In this document: in pieces, positions 32,628 to 44,000 of the stretch
How the letters are laid out: each line of letters starts with the position of its first letter
Numbering within the stretch: position 1 is the stretch's first letter
NCBI RefSeq assembly: GCF_025370935.1
Contig: NC_133494.1
Location: 19,004,377-19,068,376 of the forward strand
Origin: Choristoneura fumiferana
Lineage: Eukaryota > Arthropoda > Insecta > Lepidoptera > Tortricidae
Reading direction: 5' to 3'
DNA length: 64,000 nt
The notes under the pieces: generated by a model
What the model saw: the letters and a program-made list of their open reading frames with translations, nothing else
What the model was told of the DNA's origin: nothing
Databases searched by the model: none
Translations under genes and position numbers: made by a program

Positions 32628-32830
32628 GCTGTTGCCCGCGACTCCATCTGCGTAGAATTCATTTATCGCTATCCCGCGGGTACTGTGCAATTTTCCGGGA
32701 TAAGGACTATTCTGTCTTTCCCCGGGACTCAAACTAAAGGGGAGAAACGAGCAGACGGGTCACCTGAAAATGGAAAGCAATCACCGCCGCCAATGGACAC
32801 CCATAACTAAGTTACGGATAGGTTGCCGGC
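32628..32830 (-). mobile_element. Lep1-like fragment joined to a non-LTR 3' end
   Basis: 32628-32738: ACTAGCTGTTGCCCGCGACT, CTATCCCGCGGGTACTGTGC and CCCGGGACTCAAACTAAA form a Lep1-like 3' half on minus. It breaks into 32739-32830 (ACGAGCAGACGGGTCACCTG, CACCGCCGCCAATGGACACC), a relative of the GGTGGTGATCTCTTACC 3' end. Confidence 0.6.
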
Positions 32831-32837
32831 CATCCAT

Positions 32838-33023
32838 ACTAATATTATAAATGCGAAAGTGTGTGTGTTTGTATGTTTGTCCGCCCTTCACGTCGAAACG
32901 GAACGACGGATCGACGTGATTTTTGGCATAGACATAGTTTATGGGCCAGAGAGTGACATAGGCTAGTTTTACCCCGGAAAAATGCACAGTTCACGGACGA
33001 AGCCGCGGGCAAAAGCTAGTTTA
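32838..33023 (+). mobile_element. Full-length Lep1-like element
   Basis: CATACTAATATTATAAATGC, CACGTCGAAACGGAACGACG, GATCGACGTGATTTTTGGC and GAAGCCGCGGGCAAAAGCTAG. Very close to 40961-41162. Confidence 0.8.
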
Positions 33024-33371
33024 GAAATAAGTAGGCTCGTATTTTGAAGATCCCCAAGTTGTATCGGTCCGGAAATACCGGCGCTGCAGGTCTGCTGCAG
33101 GACTGTTGGTCTTCTACAGTTTGTTTCTTGCGAAACTTTTTGCTCACGGTGAAACTATGGAATCCGCATAAATCTGGTGCTAAAAAATCCTCTCGGTCTA
33201 CATTGACCTTAATATTCTATCCCTAAATAGCCCGTAGAAAGGATCGCAGCCGGAAACTGCCATCTAGAGGGAAAACGCCGCGTCATCCGGTAACAATATA
33301 TTAACGGCCAACTTAATCTAATGAGTTTCTTATTTCGGCATGATTTTTAACTTTTAAGATGGCCACAAGAA

Positions 33372-33420
33372 AAGTTTTGGTGGCCTTGTGGTTTGACCTA
33401 TCCTATGGGTCTCTTAAATA
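33372..33420 (+). mobile_element. SINE head fragment
   Basis: TTTTGGTGGCCTTGTGGTTT, GACCTATCC then GGGTCTCTTAAATAAGGAG. Highly diverged. Confidence 0.4.
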
Positions 33421-33435
33421 AGGAGTTGTTCGTTC

Positions 33436-33665
33436 ATCATCATCATCATCATCATATCAGACATAGGACGTCCACTGTTGGACATTGGCCTCCCCCATAG
33501 ACCTCCAGTTGCCTCGGTTGGAAGCGGCTTGCATCCACCGTGAACCCGCGACTTTAACCAGGTCATGCGTCCATCTCGTTGGTGGACGTTCTACGCTGCG
33601 CTTGCTGATCCGCGGTCTCCACTTGAGAACCTTTCAGCCCCAACAACCATCTGTTCTCCGTTAGT
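33436..33665 (-). pseudogene. RTE-type LINE C-terminus with (ATG)n tail
   Basis: Minus-strand frame: WRPRISKRSVERPPTRWTHD, LVKVAGSRWMQAASNRGNW, SMGEANVQQWTSYV, then TGA (33459-33457) and (ATG)n. Same protein end as at 27524 but from a different subfamily. Confidence 0.8.
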
Positions 33666-33769
33666 TGTTCGTTAGAAGATGATAATTGGCAGTGGTTAGT
33701 TAGGTAAGCCCCTGGGCATTTGGGACTTATAAATAGACTCAGAGTTGCTCACCATGGAGAGAGCTTACA

Positions 33770-34010
33770 CTCGGAGTTTCTCTACGGGATCGAATCAGAA
33801 ATGAGGAGATGTGTTGATGAAGAAGGGTCACCGACATAGCCAAAGAGAATTAGCTCATTGAAGTGGCAATGGGCAGGCAATATAAAACCACTCGAGAACT
33901 TTTCAGCCTCAACGGTCATCTGATCTTCGTGATATATGGCATGCCCATTGCCGCTTCAACGAGCTTATTTGCTTAGCTATGTCAGTGACTCTCGTTCTTC
34001 TCTGTTATAC
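33770..34010. pseudogene. Two decayed, inverted RTE reverse-transcriptase fragments
   Basis: On +, 33783-33870 reads LRDRIRNEEM, RRVTDIAKEN with stops and a frameshift, then LKWQWAGNI. On -, about 33935-34005 reads RRTRVTDIAKQISSLKRQWA. Both are the region just upstream of the RTE C-terminus, in opposite orientation. Confidence 0.65.
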
Positions 34011-34333
34011 AAATTAGTATGTCAAGACTATGTAGCATACATTGACTTAAACTTGACATTATATAACACATGGTAGCATTTACCTGTCAAGCTGTCAGCG
34101 ACCTACGCCACACCATTGTATGCTAATGCAAGTTTAGGGGCCAAGGTCCTGGTACAACGAACATGATGAACATACAATGAATGCAATCCATTACACGTTT
34201 TTAGTCTTTATACTTACGAAATGAAAAATATTGTCTATTATGATTGTTGTTTCTTAAAACATCTTTATTTATTATGTACTGTCACGAAAATTCATATCTA
34301 TCCTTATTCTTATTAATATTATGAATTTGAAAG

Positions 34334-34470
34334 TACAGTCAACCGGTTTGATTCCTGGGCCACCATGAACCCTTACCATAGTAAATCATTTTGTTTTTCA
34401 ATAACCATTATTCAGATACTTATAGGCACGGTTCTATGGTGGCCAAGCGGAAGCAAATTCGTTGACTATT
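34334..34470. mobile_element. Palindromic MITE, TACAGTCAAC terminus
   Basis: TACAGTCAACCGGTTTGATT, GGCCACCATGAACC at the left. GGTTCTATGGTGGCC, GCAAATTCGTTGACT at the right. Confidence 0.65.
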
Positions 34471-34839
34471 AGGTAAGTACTTCTATATTTTAATATGTCA
34501 CTTTTGCAGCTTTTGACTGTGTACTTATTTCTTTCTTTTTTGTTTCAGGTAACTTACGAAGTGTACTTCAGAATCATCACTTAACAAAGGTAGATCGAGA
34601 TGGCGCTCTAAATCCGTTTTTACTTTTTAACCGGCGAAAAACAACAGAGGAGGTTCTCAACTCGACGCGTATATATTTTATTTTTTTATGTATGACCACG
34701 CATAACTTTTTACGGAGTACCTAGTCCGATTTTGATAATTCTTTTTTTATTAGATAGCATATACCTTGAAATTGGTATTATATAAGTTTGGAAAAAAATA
34801 TTACCCCAAGAGTGGGAAAACAATAAAAAATAACAAAAA

Positions 34840-35112
34840 AATTAAACCGCTGAAAAATCCGAAAAGCAAAGAATAGTAAACCTATTTCTCCTTTCTCTCC
34901 TATTAAACCTTGATCTAGGTACTAGTTTGAAGTCGGTGCCTCAGCACTAGCCATCAGGAGTGACCTTCGTCTACCTGATGGGCTTCTATCACTCCTGATG
35001 GCTAGTGCTGAGACACCGACTTCGAACTAGTATCTAGATTAATGTTAAATAGGAGAGAAAAGAGAAAAATGTTTATTATTTTTTGCTATTCGGTTCTTTC
35101 GGCGGTTTAATT
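34840..35112. mobile_element. Palindromic MITE with about 120-bp arms
   Basis: ATTAAACCGCTGAAAAATCC...GAAGTCGGTGCCTCAGCACT and AGCCATCAGGAGTGA at the left are mirrored by TCACTCCTGATGGCTAGTGC...GGCGGTTTAAT at the right. The loop is about 25 bp. The inner 45 bp of the arms are almost identical and the outer parts more diverged. Confidence 0.85.
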
Positions 35113-35264
35113 TTTATGTTATAAAGTTCGTATTTATTCTAGCATAAAGTAAAGTATTAATACATAAAGTAAAATCTTCGTCTGAGACCAAGGCAATAGA
35201 CAATATGGCTCCAGCCAGGGTAGTTCACGAAAAAATCGGAGAGGTTTTTAGATACAGAATCATC

Positions 35265-35445
35265 ATCTTGGCCTAAGGTACATACGTTCCACTATAGGGC
35301 ACAGGCCTCCAGACTAGACTAGGACTCAGAATAGAAGGTATTAAGACGTAGTTCTTACTCGGGCCCAGTACGGATTGAGAACTTTACACACACAACATTG
35401 CATATCGTCGATGGTAAAAACTCAGAGGAGTGAGGCCGATACAGA
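35265..35445 (-). mobile_element. Degenerate SINE
   Basis: ATCATCATCTTGGCCTAAGG, CACTATAGGGCACAGGCCTC, TCGGGCCCAGTACGGATTGA, AACTCAGAGGAGTGAGGCCG: the SINE order with a large internal deletion. Confidence 0.65.
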
Positions 35446-36710
35446 ATCTATACAAGTAACAGTAACTACAACATAATGACCTTATAGTGATAAATTGCGT
35501 TCCAATTTTTTTATAAGGGAAAAAAGCCGTAATTTTTAATAAAACATTAAAGTTTGCTGTTAAAATAAAAAATACACGCTGTATTTTAGTGTTAGTAAAT
35601 AAATAAAAAACTTATTCCCGTACAAAAGCTGTCTTTAATGAGGTACGACACCCGAACTTGACGACGCTCGACGCTATGACGTCACGATCATTCTCGAGAT
35701 GACGTCACACTTTTTCTGACAAATTACGGAAATTCTTGGGGCTGAGGGTCTGCCGTTAATCCGAGGTGCGGGCCAAGATTGCCTTATCACGGAGGGCAGT
35801 TTAGGGTTCACGACAGCTTAGAACAGACTATGCTCCGACATAACACGCGGCGTGAGTAGGACAATCAACTGTCATCTTGTAAAATAATGAACTAATAATA
35901 ACCTCGGAATAAATTGAGATTTCAATTATTTCAATGGCTTATGGATTAAGCATTTTTATTCAATCTAGTCATATTGAACAACCGTAATTTAATTTATTAA
36001 TAAACAATACTCAACCTAGGTTTAAAAATGAATAATGTTTGTTTTGAGTCTTTGACATTCATTTGACACGTACATACGTCTTTACTTCCTGTCGAAGTCA
36101 TCAAAGTGTCTGCCAACTAAGGTCAGCTTGACAGCAACTGATTCCCTACTAGGCAACGGACAACAACGGAATGTAGGTACATTATTAAAATTTCACCAAA
36201 AAAATCCTTGTAAATAAAACACAAATGTATCTAGATAGATTCATCCAGCCACCAGAACCAGATGGTTAGCCAAGAAATTAGTATAGTGTAGAATTTAGAA
36301 GTGGGTAGTTAATTTATCAGAAAACATTGTACACGTGTTTTTTTTTTCTATTGTCAATCAAACAAATAATTACAAAAATGAAACTCTGGGAAGTTAGGGA
36401 GTGGGGTTCGTGACGTCTCGCCTTATAGTTTAGCCCGGTATTTAACTAGCTATATCTTCATATTTTTTTGTTTAATTGTTAAAAGAACCGTGTGAAAAAA
36501 ACCTGCTAGATTGTCTGTGGTCTTGCTCTACCCTCGCATAGCTGTGGCAGGTTTAATTAGTAGTTAAATAGGATCCTCCGCGGTGCCGATAACGCCATGA
36601 TTACGCGAAGGGTTACGGGAAACATACCGACTTAGGAGTGAGGGGTTTCACGGCATAAATATACATCAGTAAGAATTGTACTCTGGAGAAAGGTTGGTTT
36701 TCTAACAGGG
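35446..36710. other. No gene seen
   Basis: Spacer. GACGTCAC motifs near 35675-35710 are not placed in any promoter I can support. Confidence 0.35.
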
Positions 36711-36859
36711 TATTGTCACGCGATTTACATAAGTAGGTATTCCAAATTTCATGTCAATTTGACTACTGGAAGTTGGTCAAATTTAACTTGCAAGATTTTA
36801 TTACAGAGAGACAGACAGACAACGGGACAGTTGAAACTAAATAAAAGCTTGTAAAAAGA
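36711..36859 (-). repeat. AGGACGGAACTCTTCAACGG family, copy 3 (5' half)
   Basis: GTCACGCGATTTACATAAG, TTTGACTACTGGAAGTTGG, AGACAACGGGACAG, then AATAAAAGCTTGTAAAAA: reverse complement of 29300-29440. Confidence 0.65.
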
Positions 36860-37457
36860 CCTCGCCATACTAATACTCAGTGCTACAAAGCTTGGTCAAC
36901 TCCACATACGAAATTACCTATAACTAATTTATTGAATCAGGCGTTACTTTGCGAATGTCCATATCAATGAACTAAAAGAATTTCTTTGCTCAACCGCGAC
37001 CTAACCCTTAATTTGGCAGTGTACGAGTACAGTATATTGGACACCATTTAAGACTTGCTTTTTGTTTGTTTTCATACACAGAATTTTTAGGATTACAAAA
37101 TTACGACGCTTGTTTCACGAACTTTTTTTATTTTTATCAAATTAATGGTAAAGGTCGCGGTTATAAGGCAAACAAATTCAGCAAAGAAATTCTTTTAGTT
37201 CATTACCTATTACTGCATACATTTGGTGGCCAGATTTTTTGCCTAGTATGGCTTGTCACAATAATTGAGAACTCAGTGCCGAATGAGGCTACATTTTTGA
37301 ATAATTCAGAATACCTAATCCAAATATCTCGAAAATGGTGAAATTTTTGAAAGGGTCACTTTTACCAGCCTGCCCTGAGTAGTGTTATATTTTTAGAGCA
37401 TAATGCATAATAATATTTATTTCTTCATTGATCCTTTCTGTAGACTTAAATATAAGG

Positions 37458-37539
37458 AACAGTCGGTGCCCTAACATAAGTATCCACACAACTAGTATGA
37501 AAAAGTGGATAAGTACATAAGTTAGGGAACCGACCGTAC
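37458..37539. mobile_element. Short palindromic MITE
   Basis: ACAGTCGGTGCCCTAACATA and AGTATCCAC are mirrored by GTGGATAAG, TAAGTTAGGGAACCGACCGT. The loop is about 20 bp. Confidence 0.7.
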
Positions 37540-38130
37540 CATTAGATTCGTTAAAGCAAAATTTAAAAATTTAAAAATCCCAACTGCCTTATAAAAACTT
37601 TACATAAAAACTAAAGAGAAAAACTAGTCCAGTAGCTAAGTCTAGAACTTCGTCAAGTAACATAAACTTCTACAGTCGGGATCCATTGAATTTCAATCTA
37701 GGTATATAACGGTTCAGATTTTATTTTTTTGAAGTTTTCTATATATTGCTGGGTGAGGTAACCTGTCCATCTACCAACACCTTTTTTCGCGCAACTTACG
37801 GGATACGTATAAAAATAATTTTAATACAAATTCAAAATACTAACCTATTTTGTGGCTACCCGATACCACGTGCGTCGAATGATTGGCATTTTGTTGGCGC
37901 CAGATTGATGTTTTATGTCGATTAGATGATGTAATCACTATTAGTGCGATGTAGACCGACGTGTGAAATCTTAATAGACTTTATTGACGTGTATTTTTTA
38001 ATTTTTAAACGGGATCAGGAATAAAATACTGATGGTGTAATGATAGGTTTTGAAAGAAAGAGAGCAAAAAAGAAAACATTTATTTATGACAACAATAACA
38101 CTACACAGGCTAGAAATACAAACATGCATA
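37540..38130. other. No gene seen
   Basis: AT-rich spacer. The 37066-37341 frame just upstream shows no domain and includes reversed repeat sequence (AAGAAATTCTTTTAGTTCAT). Confidence 0.35.
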
Positions 38131-38481
38131 GTGGCCAGTAATATGAGCAAATAATTAAAACATAGATCATACTCGTCAAAATGGACAACATTACTTCAGC
38201 GACTTTAAAAAATAATTATTTTTTAATTTTTATTACACTTTAAAGTTTATTCGAAAAAGCAATGTAAAGCAAAATGCTTGATGTTAAATACAAATTTTGT
38301 AGCGTGACAGGCGACGTCAGTTGTGTTCTAGGATGGCGTACATTGATAGCAGTATTTAATTTGTATGAAAAAAGAAAATCTAAAGACTCCATTATTTTTA
38401 AAAGTCGCTGAACTAATGTTGTTCAGTTTCACGAGTACGATCTATGTTTTAATTATTTGCTTGTATTACCGGCCACACCGG
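38131..38481. mobile_element. GGCCTGTAATATGAGC-family MITE, long form
   Basis: GTGGCCAGTAATATGAGCAA, AATTAAAACATAGATCATAC and CAACATTACTTCAGCGACTT mirror AAAGTCGCTGAACTAATGTT and TTGCTTGTATTACCGGCCAC. Compared with 50580-50833 it has extra central sequence around GACAGGCGACGTCAG. Confidence 0.75.
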
Positions 38482-38927
38482 TAGATGCTGTTATAAAAAA
38501 TCGGTTTATTTGTTGTTTTTATTTAAATATTTTACTATTAAAAAATGCTTTTTAAATTAAACCATAATAATATAATAATAACAATTGTATTTAAACCATA
38601 TTCTTTAAATTGTTTCCTTTTATAATAACTATCGAAACTTGTCGTAAAGTAAACCGTTTAGTTTTGTAATTTTTCAAACAGTCGAGAGTTTAAGTACCTG
38701 ATATTGTTTATTTTTATAAATTGCATTACTAAAATACATCTAAATGGCGGTCAAGTGTACTTATTTTTTTAAATAGAAATTCTTCACGCGCTCGAGTTGT
38801 TTCACACCTGATGAAACCATAAAACTAACGTGTATGGGCACACCAATTATTTTCCACCATCATAAACCCATAATCTAATTAAGCATGGTAACCACATTCC
38901 TAATGCCCGCGGTCTCTACAAACAGAG

Positions 38928-39056
38928 GGGCTACTACGAAACTCTTAAATCGAAGTTCGTATCGCACCGTCCCTTTCACTCGCGTATTAAATGACATAAG
39001 CGTCAGCGGGACGGCAACATACGAAGTTCGAGTTTTGCACTTCCTGGTATAGGGCC
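38928..39056. mobile_element. GGGCTACTACGAAA-family palindromic MITE
   Basis: GGGGCTACTACGAAACTC, CGAAGTTCGTATCGCACCGT and the mirror ATACGAAGTTCGAGTTTTGC. Family members: 50455, 52570, 52739 and 57505. Confidence 0.7.
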
Positions 39057-39107
39057 AGACACAAGTAAATGAAGAAACCCAATCGACAGGGAACTTAATA
39101 CTATCTA

Positions 39108-39390
39108 TTTTTACAAGCTTTCTGTCTGTCTGTAATCAAATCTTTCAAGTTAAATTCGACCAACTTCCAGTAGTCAGATTGACTTGAAATTTTGAATACT
39201 TATGTAAATCGCGCGACAATACAATAATCTAGTAGTGACATCTTGGTAGTCCAGCCAGGTTCGTCTCCGCAGGACGGAACTCTTCAACGGTTAATAGCAT
39301 CGATTTGAAATTTGGTACGCAAATGTAGTGTGGGTGACAATACAAGTACAATCAGCAAAAAAAGCTTGTATTAAAAATATTTTTTTAGCA
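39108..39390 (+). repeat. AGGACGGAACTCTTCAACGG family, copy 4
   Basis: TTTTTACAAGCTTTCTGTC, CGACCAACTTCCAGTAGTC, GGTTCGTCTCCGCAGGACGG, GCATCGATTTGAAATTTGG. Confidence 0.7.
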
Positions 39391-40380
39391 AAAACTTATT
39401 GTAGTTAGTTTTCGTGTCACAACGGGCGTTCACACTTTTAACTATCTGTCGTTTAGCTGCCCAACTCTTTGAACTTCACCCCAATCTGTTAAAAATTTTC
39501 ATAACATGACCATGTAACGTCAATAAAACAACTTAGCGTTAGTAAATTGACACATTTAACACGTTTATAAACAATTTAATAGACGTTTTATGGCTGGAAG
39601 CGGCTTTTAGAGGCACCGACGTGTGTGTGATAATTTACGTATATTAGCCGGTCTTTTTGACAGCAGATGAACAGAGATAAGCTTTAAAGATGAGATGAAA
39701 CGTATATGAATTAAATGGAAAGTGTTTAACAGTTGGAGAATTTTAGGGCACATTTTATGTGCGTGAGATTGTTCGAACATATTTTTTTTTTTATATTAGG
39801 GCCCAGTATCAGAAAAGAAGAAAAAGAATCTTTATAGGATTATTTTGTCGTTCGTCTGTCAGTCGGTATGTCTTTAAATTTTTCAAATGCAAAATTTATT
39901 TTTATATTCGCGTGTCTCTCAAAAATGTTTGTGTTATTGCGATTGCTGATGCTTTCGAAAGTACAAAGACTACGAAATCTAAACTTACCCACTAAAAAAT
40001 ACACTACAGAATAAAAAATTGTACTAAAACTAAAAAAAACTTATCATAACTAATCTCCACTCTGAAAAAATGAATAGCTGGCAGCAGCTGCACTATCGGC
40101 TACTTGACGTTTAGCCAAAATTTACTAATTAGGAACCAATATTATGCTAAAATTGCAAAACAGATTTGTAAGACATCACCTTACTTTTAGCTACTAGTAG
40201 GCCTTAGTTTTGTAGTCACTAAAGTTATATTACAAGCAACATTTTTTTTGCTATTGTTAGCAAACTTACTAAAATTTACACTATGGTATAAACTTATACT
40301 AAAAACTAAAAATACTATCAAAACGAATGCCTACAAAAATGTACACCACACTATAGAACTTACACTAAACTTACCCGTCT
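39391..40380. other. No gene seen
   Basis: AT-rich spacer. Frames 39759-39995 and 40248-40380 have no recognisable motif. Confidence 0.35.
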
Positions 40381-40679
40381 CATCATCCCAGCCTATATAC
40401 GTCCCACTGCTGGGCACAGGCCTCCTCTCAGAACAAGAGCGCTTGGGCCAGAGTTCCCACGCGGGCCCAGTGCGGATTGGGAACATCGCACGCACCATTG
40501 AATCGCTTCGCAGGTTTGTGCAGGTTTTCTCACGATGTTTTCCTTCACCGCAAAGCTCGTGGTAAATTTCAAATGTAATTCCACACATGAATTTCGAAAA
40601 ACTCAGAGGTGCGAGCCGGGGTTCGAACCCACGACCCTCTGCTTGAGAGGCCATAGGTCAAACCACTTGGCCACCACGG
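40381..40679 (-). mobile_element. Full-length tRNA-derived SINE
   Basis: All modules present from ATCCCAGCCTATATACGTCC to GGCCACCACGG. The flanks share only a short GTCTC, so the target duplication is unclear. Confidence 0.88.
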
Positions 40680-40960
40680 GTCTCGTACTTAATTTCATTT
40701 CACGTTTACAAGGCGAAAGAACATAAGACTCAAACTTACGTAAGCTATTTAATATGAACCCACCGCGAGGTCCGTTAATCTCAAAGTTTGCGTAAGTCGT
40801 TGGAATACGCATAGCGGGAACTTTCGATCGGGATTTATTCGAGAATTCCTTCGAGTGAGATAATGGGAATTGTCGAGTTTGGGGATTTGTACAATTAGGA
40901 GTTTGTTTGACTTTCCAGTGATAAGTTCCTGTTTTTTTTTATATAAAGAAATAATCTATA

Positions 40961-41162
40961 TACTAATATTATAAATGTGAAAGTGTTTTTGTATGTTTCT
41001 CCGTCTTCCACGTCGAACCGGAGCGACGGATCGACGTGATTTTTGGCATAGAGATAGTTTATGGGCCAGAGAGTGACATTGGCTACTTTTTATCCCGGAA
41101 AATGCACAGTTCCCGAGGTAACAGCGCGCGATAACCGAATCCCACGCGGGAAAAAGCTAGTA
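40961..41162 (+). mobile_element. Full-length Lep1-like element
   Basis: TATACTAATATTATAAATGT, CACGTCGAACCGGAGCGACG, TTTGGCATAGAGATAGTTTA, GCGGGAAAAAGCTAG. Confidence 0.78.
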
Positions 41163-41971
41163 CGCTAGTAGTATTAGTAGCTAGTAGTAAGTGGGTAGTG
41201 TAGTAGATAATTTATTCAATCGGGCATTATTTTGCGGACGTCCATATCATATCAGTGAACTATTTATAACAATTAAATTGCTTTTACTTGGCCCGCAGTG
41301 AATGTATACGTAGCTGTATTGTATGTTTGTTCGTGGTTTTATGCAATTTGATTCAATTTTTGTACGCAGACAGTTTAAGACGCGGGAAATAGAATAGTTT
41401 TTATCAAGAAAAATTACACAAAGCTGGCGATTACGATTACATACAAGTCTTGGCATACAACTTTTTTTAATTTTAATTTATTTTTGTAATTTCGTACTTT
41501 GCCACGAATAAAAGCGAATAACGTTTTCTTTCTTTATTCCTTTCGATAAACGAATTATTTGTAAAAAATGTAGTTAATTAAAAACAAGGATACGTATTTC
41601 ACGTTAGCACATAAAAAAGCCAAATTGCGACCGTTAGCTACATATTTCACCGAAATTTAATTCCACCCAAAAAAGTATCTTTTGTTTAGACCTAAATTAA
41701 ATTTAGTAGCATTAATTCGTGTTCAATTTTAAATTTTTGAACAATGGCTTTTATTTAACTTTGAACAATGGTTTTGGATTTGTTACGTTTGTTTTAATTT
41801 CACTGTAGCGTTTAGAATATCTGAAAAGTTTTGTTTGAGTTGAGAAGTACAGTCGATTGTGAAAGTTGCTAAAACCGTTCCGTCAAGAGTCCTTCATTTA
41901 ATAAAATTTTGCCGAAATTTACTGTTTAATTGTTCTATTAGTTATATTGTTCGTCTGCTGTCTGACACAGG
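41163..41971. other. No gene seen; one LINE tail
   Basis: At 41500-41545, TTGCCACGAATAAAAGCG and TTTTCTTTCTTTATTCC is a LINE tail as at 18296. The rest is AT-rich spacer. Confidence 0.4.
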
Positions 41972-42062
41972 ATATTCATATCAGTCGTAAGACGTCCAAT
42001 GTGAGACATACGAATAGGCCTCCCCCATAGGTCTCCAGTTGTTTCGGTTGGAAGGGGCCCTC
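41972..42062 (-). mobile_element. RTE LINE 3'-end remnant
   Basis: CATATCAGTCGTAAGACGTC, AATAGGCCTCCCCCATAGGT, CTCCAGTTGTTTCGGTTGG. Matches 33452-33520. Confidence 0.6.
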
Positions 42063-42150
42063 CATCAACAATCTTATTATTTTCACAAAGTTTTCAATAC
42101 ATACATAATAAATACATTCAGCAATATCCGTGGCACGTTGACACCATGTA

Positions 42151-42570
42151 AAGTAGAGTTGTTATATTTTTGAGCAAAAACTTGATCCCAAATAATGTGA
42201 ACACGACTCTATTGTTAACGGTGTAGAAGCGTGTTCAGTCAGATACTTTTGATTTGCAGGTGGTAGGACCTTGTGCAAGGTCCGCCCGGATTGCTACCTC
42301 CATCTTGCTCGCTAATCCTGCCGTGAAACAGCAGTGCTTGCACTGTTGTGTTTCGGCGTGGAGAGTAAGACAGCCGGTGAAATTACTGGCACTTGAGGTA
42401 TCCCATCTTAGTCCTCTAGGTTGGCAACGCATCCGCAATCCCCCTGGTGTTGCAGGTGTCTATGGGCGGTGGTGATCTCTTATCATCAGGGGACCCACTT
42501 GCTCGTTTGCCATCCAGTTGAATAAAAAAAATGAATTTTTGCTCAGAAGTATACGAGCTCGACTGTACTA
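42151..42570. mobile_element. TACAGTCGAG-family MITE split by a non-LTR insertion
   Basis: Outer halves 42151-42255 (AACACGACTCTATTGTTAAC, GGTGTAGAAGCGTGTTCAG) and 42533-42570 (TTTTTGCTCAGAAGTATACG, CTCGACTGTACT) match the intact element at 24220-24360. Confidence 0.75.
42256..42532 (+). mobile_element. Non-LTR 3'-end repeat inserted into a MITE
   Basis: GCAGGTGGTAGGACCTTGTG, CAAGGTCCGCCCGGATTGCT, TTGGCAACGCATCCGCAATC, GGTGGTGATCTCTTATCATC, CCATCCAGTTGAATAAAAAA. Same unit as 56628 and (minus) 42903. Confidence 0.75.
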
Positions 42571-42902
42571 TCGACGTCTAGCTACAGCCTATATAGAACT
42601 ATACTATAGAAGGGATAAAAAGGGACGCTTCGTTCTTTCACAAGTACGAGTATAATTACTTATCCCTTTTCTAAACGAAACGCAGTAATAATTCCTGCCA
42701 CGCTTTTCTTTGAGGACTTCATTAAGAAACTGGAAAAGATTGAAAAATCTTGGACGTAACATTAATTAGAGACAGCTGTCATTGTGACGAAAATTAGGGA
42801 CTTACATTTCCAATTGGAAAAATTAAACAAAGAAATATTTTGTTTTCAAATTCAAAAACATTTATTTGTAAGGATACAGTAGGTAAAATGATCTTATAAT
42901 AA

Positions 42903-43190
42903 GTTTTTTTTTTTATTCGACTGGATGGCAAAGGAGCAAGTGGGTCTCCTGATGGTAAAAGATCACCACCACCCATAAACATCTGCAACACCAGGGGTAT
43001 TGCAGATGCGTTGCCAATCTAGAGGCCTAAGATGGGATACCTCAAGTGCCAGTAATTTCACCGGCTATCTTACTCTCCACGCCGAAACACAACAGTGCAA
43101 GCACTGCTGCTTCACGGCAGGATTAGCGAGCAAGATGGTGGTAGCAATCCGGACGGACCTTGCACAAGGTCCTACCACCTGCAAGTTTAG
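42903..43190 (-). mobile_element. Non-LTR 3'-end repeat, full unit
   Basis: The reverse complement runs from AGGTGGTAGGACCTTGTGCA to CGAATAAAAAAAAAAACTT. AAGTTT at both edges may be a short target duplication. Confidence 0.75.
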
Positions 43191-43343
43191 TGTATTCATT
43201 TCATATTCATGTGTTCAGCTTGCAAACAAGTGTTAATACTATTGAAAATTTAACAAGTCTATTACTTAAGTAATCCTTAACAACACTATAAAAACATTTC
43301 TCCATTAGCCAGTTGTTAATTTACATTTAAACATGTTTCCCAA

Positions 43344-43646
43344 AAAAGCCGTGGTGGCCTAGTGGTTTGACCTATCGCCTCTCAAGCAGAGGGTCGTGGG
43401 TTCAAACCCCGGCTCGCACCTCTGAGTTTATCGAAATTCATGTGCGGAATTACATTTGAAATTTACCACGAGCTTTGCGGTGAAGGAAAACATCGTGAGG
43501 AAACCTGCACAAACCTGCGAAGCAATTCAATGGTGTGTGTGAAGTTCCCAATCCGCATTGGGCCCGCGTGGAAACTATGGCCCAAGCCCTCTTGTTCTGA
43601 GAGGAGGCCTGTGCCCAGCAGTGGGACGCGTATATAGGCTGGGATG
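43344..43646 (+). mobile_element. Full-length SINE with 11-bp target-site duplication
   Basis: Complete order. ATGTTTCCCAA flanks it at 43333-43343 and 43647-43657. Confidence 0.92.
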
Positions 43647-43787
43647 ATGTTTCCCAACAGAGTTCTTAAATTTGGTCCGTCTCGCACCAGGCCGTTTTTT
43701 TTTAATATCACCCGTGCGCATAAAAAATATCTGAGTTATCTAACTGATATTAAAAATAGAATCAAAGTTACGTTGCGTATATATAAT

Positions 43788-44000
43788 ACTAGCTTATGCC
43801 CGCGACTACGTCTGCGCGGATCTAGGTTATCGTGCGGTGGCGCCCTCTACCGGAATAAAAGGTATCCTATGTTGATCCTTGGGGTTCAAACTACCTATGT
43901 ACCAAATTTCATCAAAATCGGTTCAGTGGTTCGACGTGAAAGGGTAACAGACAGACAGACAGACAGACAGAGTTACTTTCGCATTTATATTAGTAGGACA
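43788..44000 (-). mobile_element. Full-length Lep1-like element, near twin of 21610
   Basis: CTAGCTTATGCCCGCGACTA, GGTGGCGCCCTCTACCGGAA, (CAGA)n, CTTTCGCATTTATATTAGTA. Only scattered differences from the reverse complement of 21610-21825. Confidence 0.82.
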
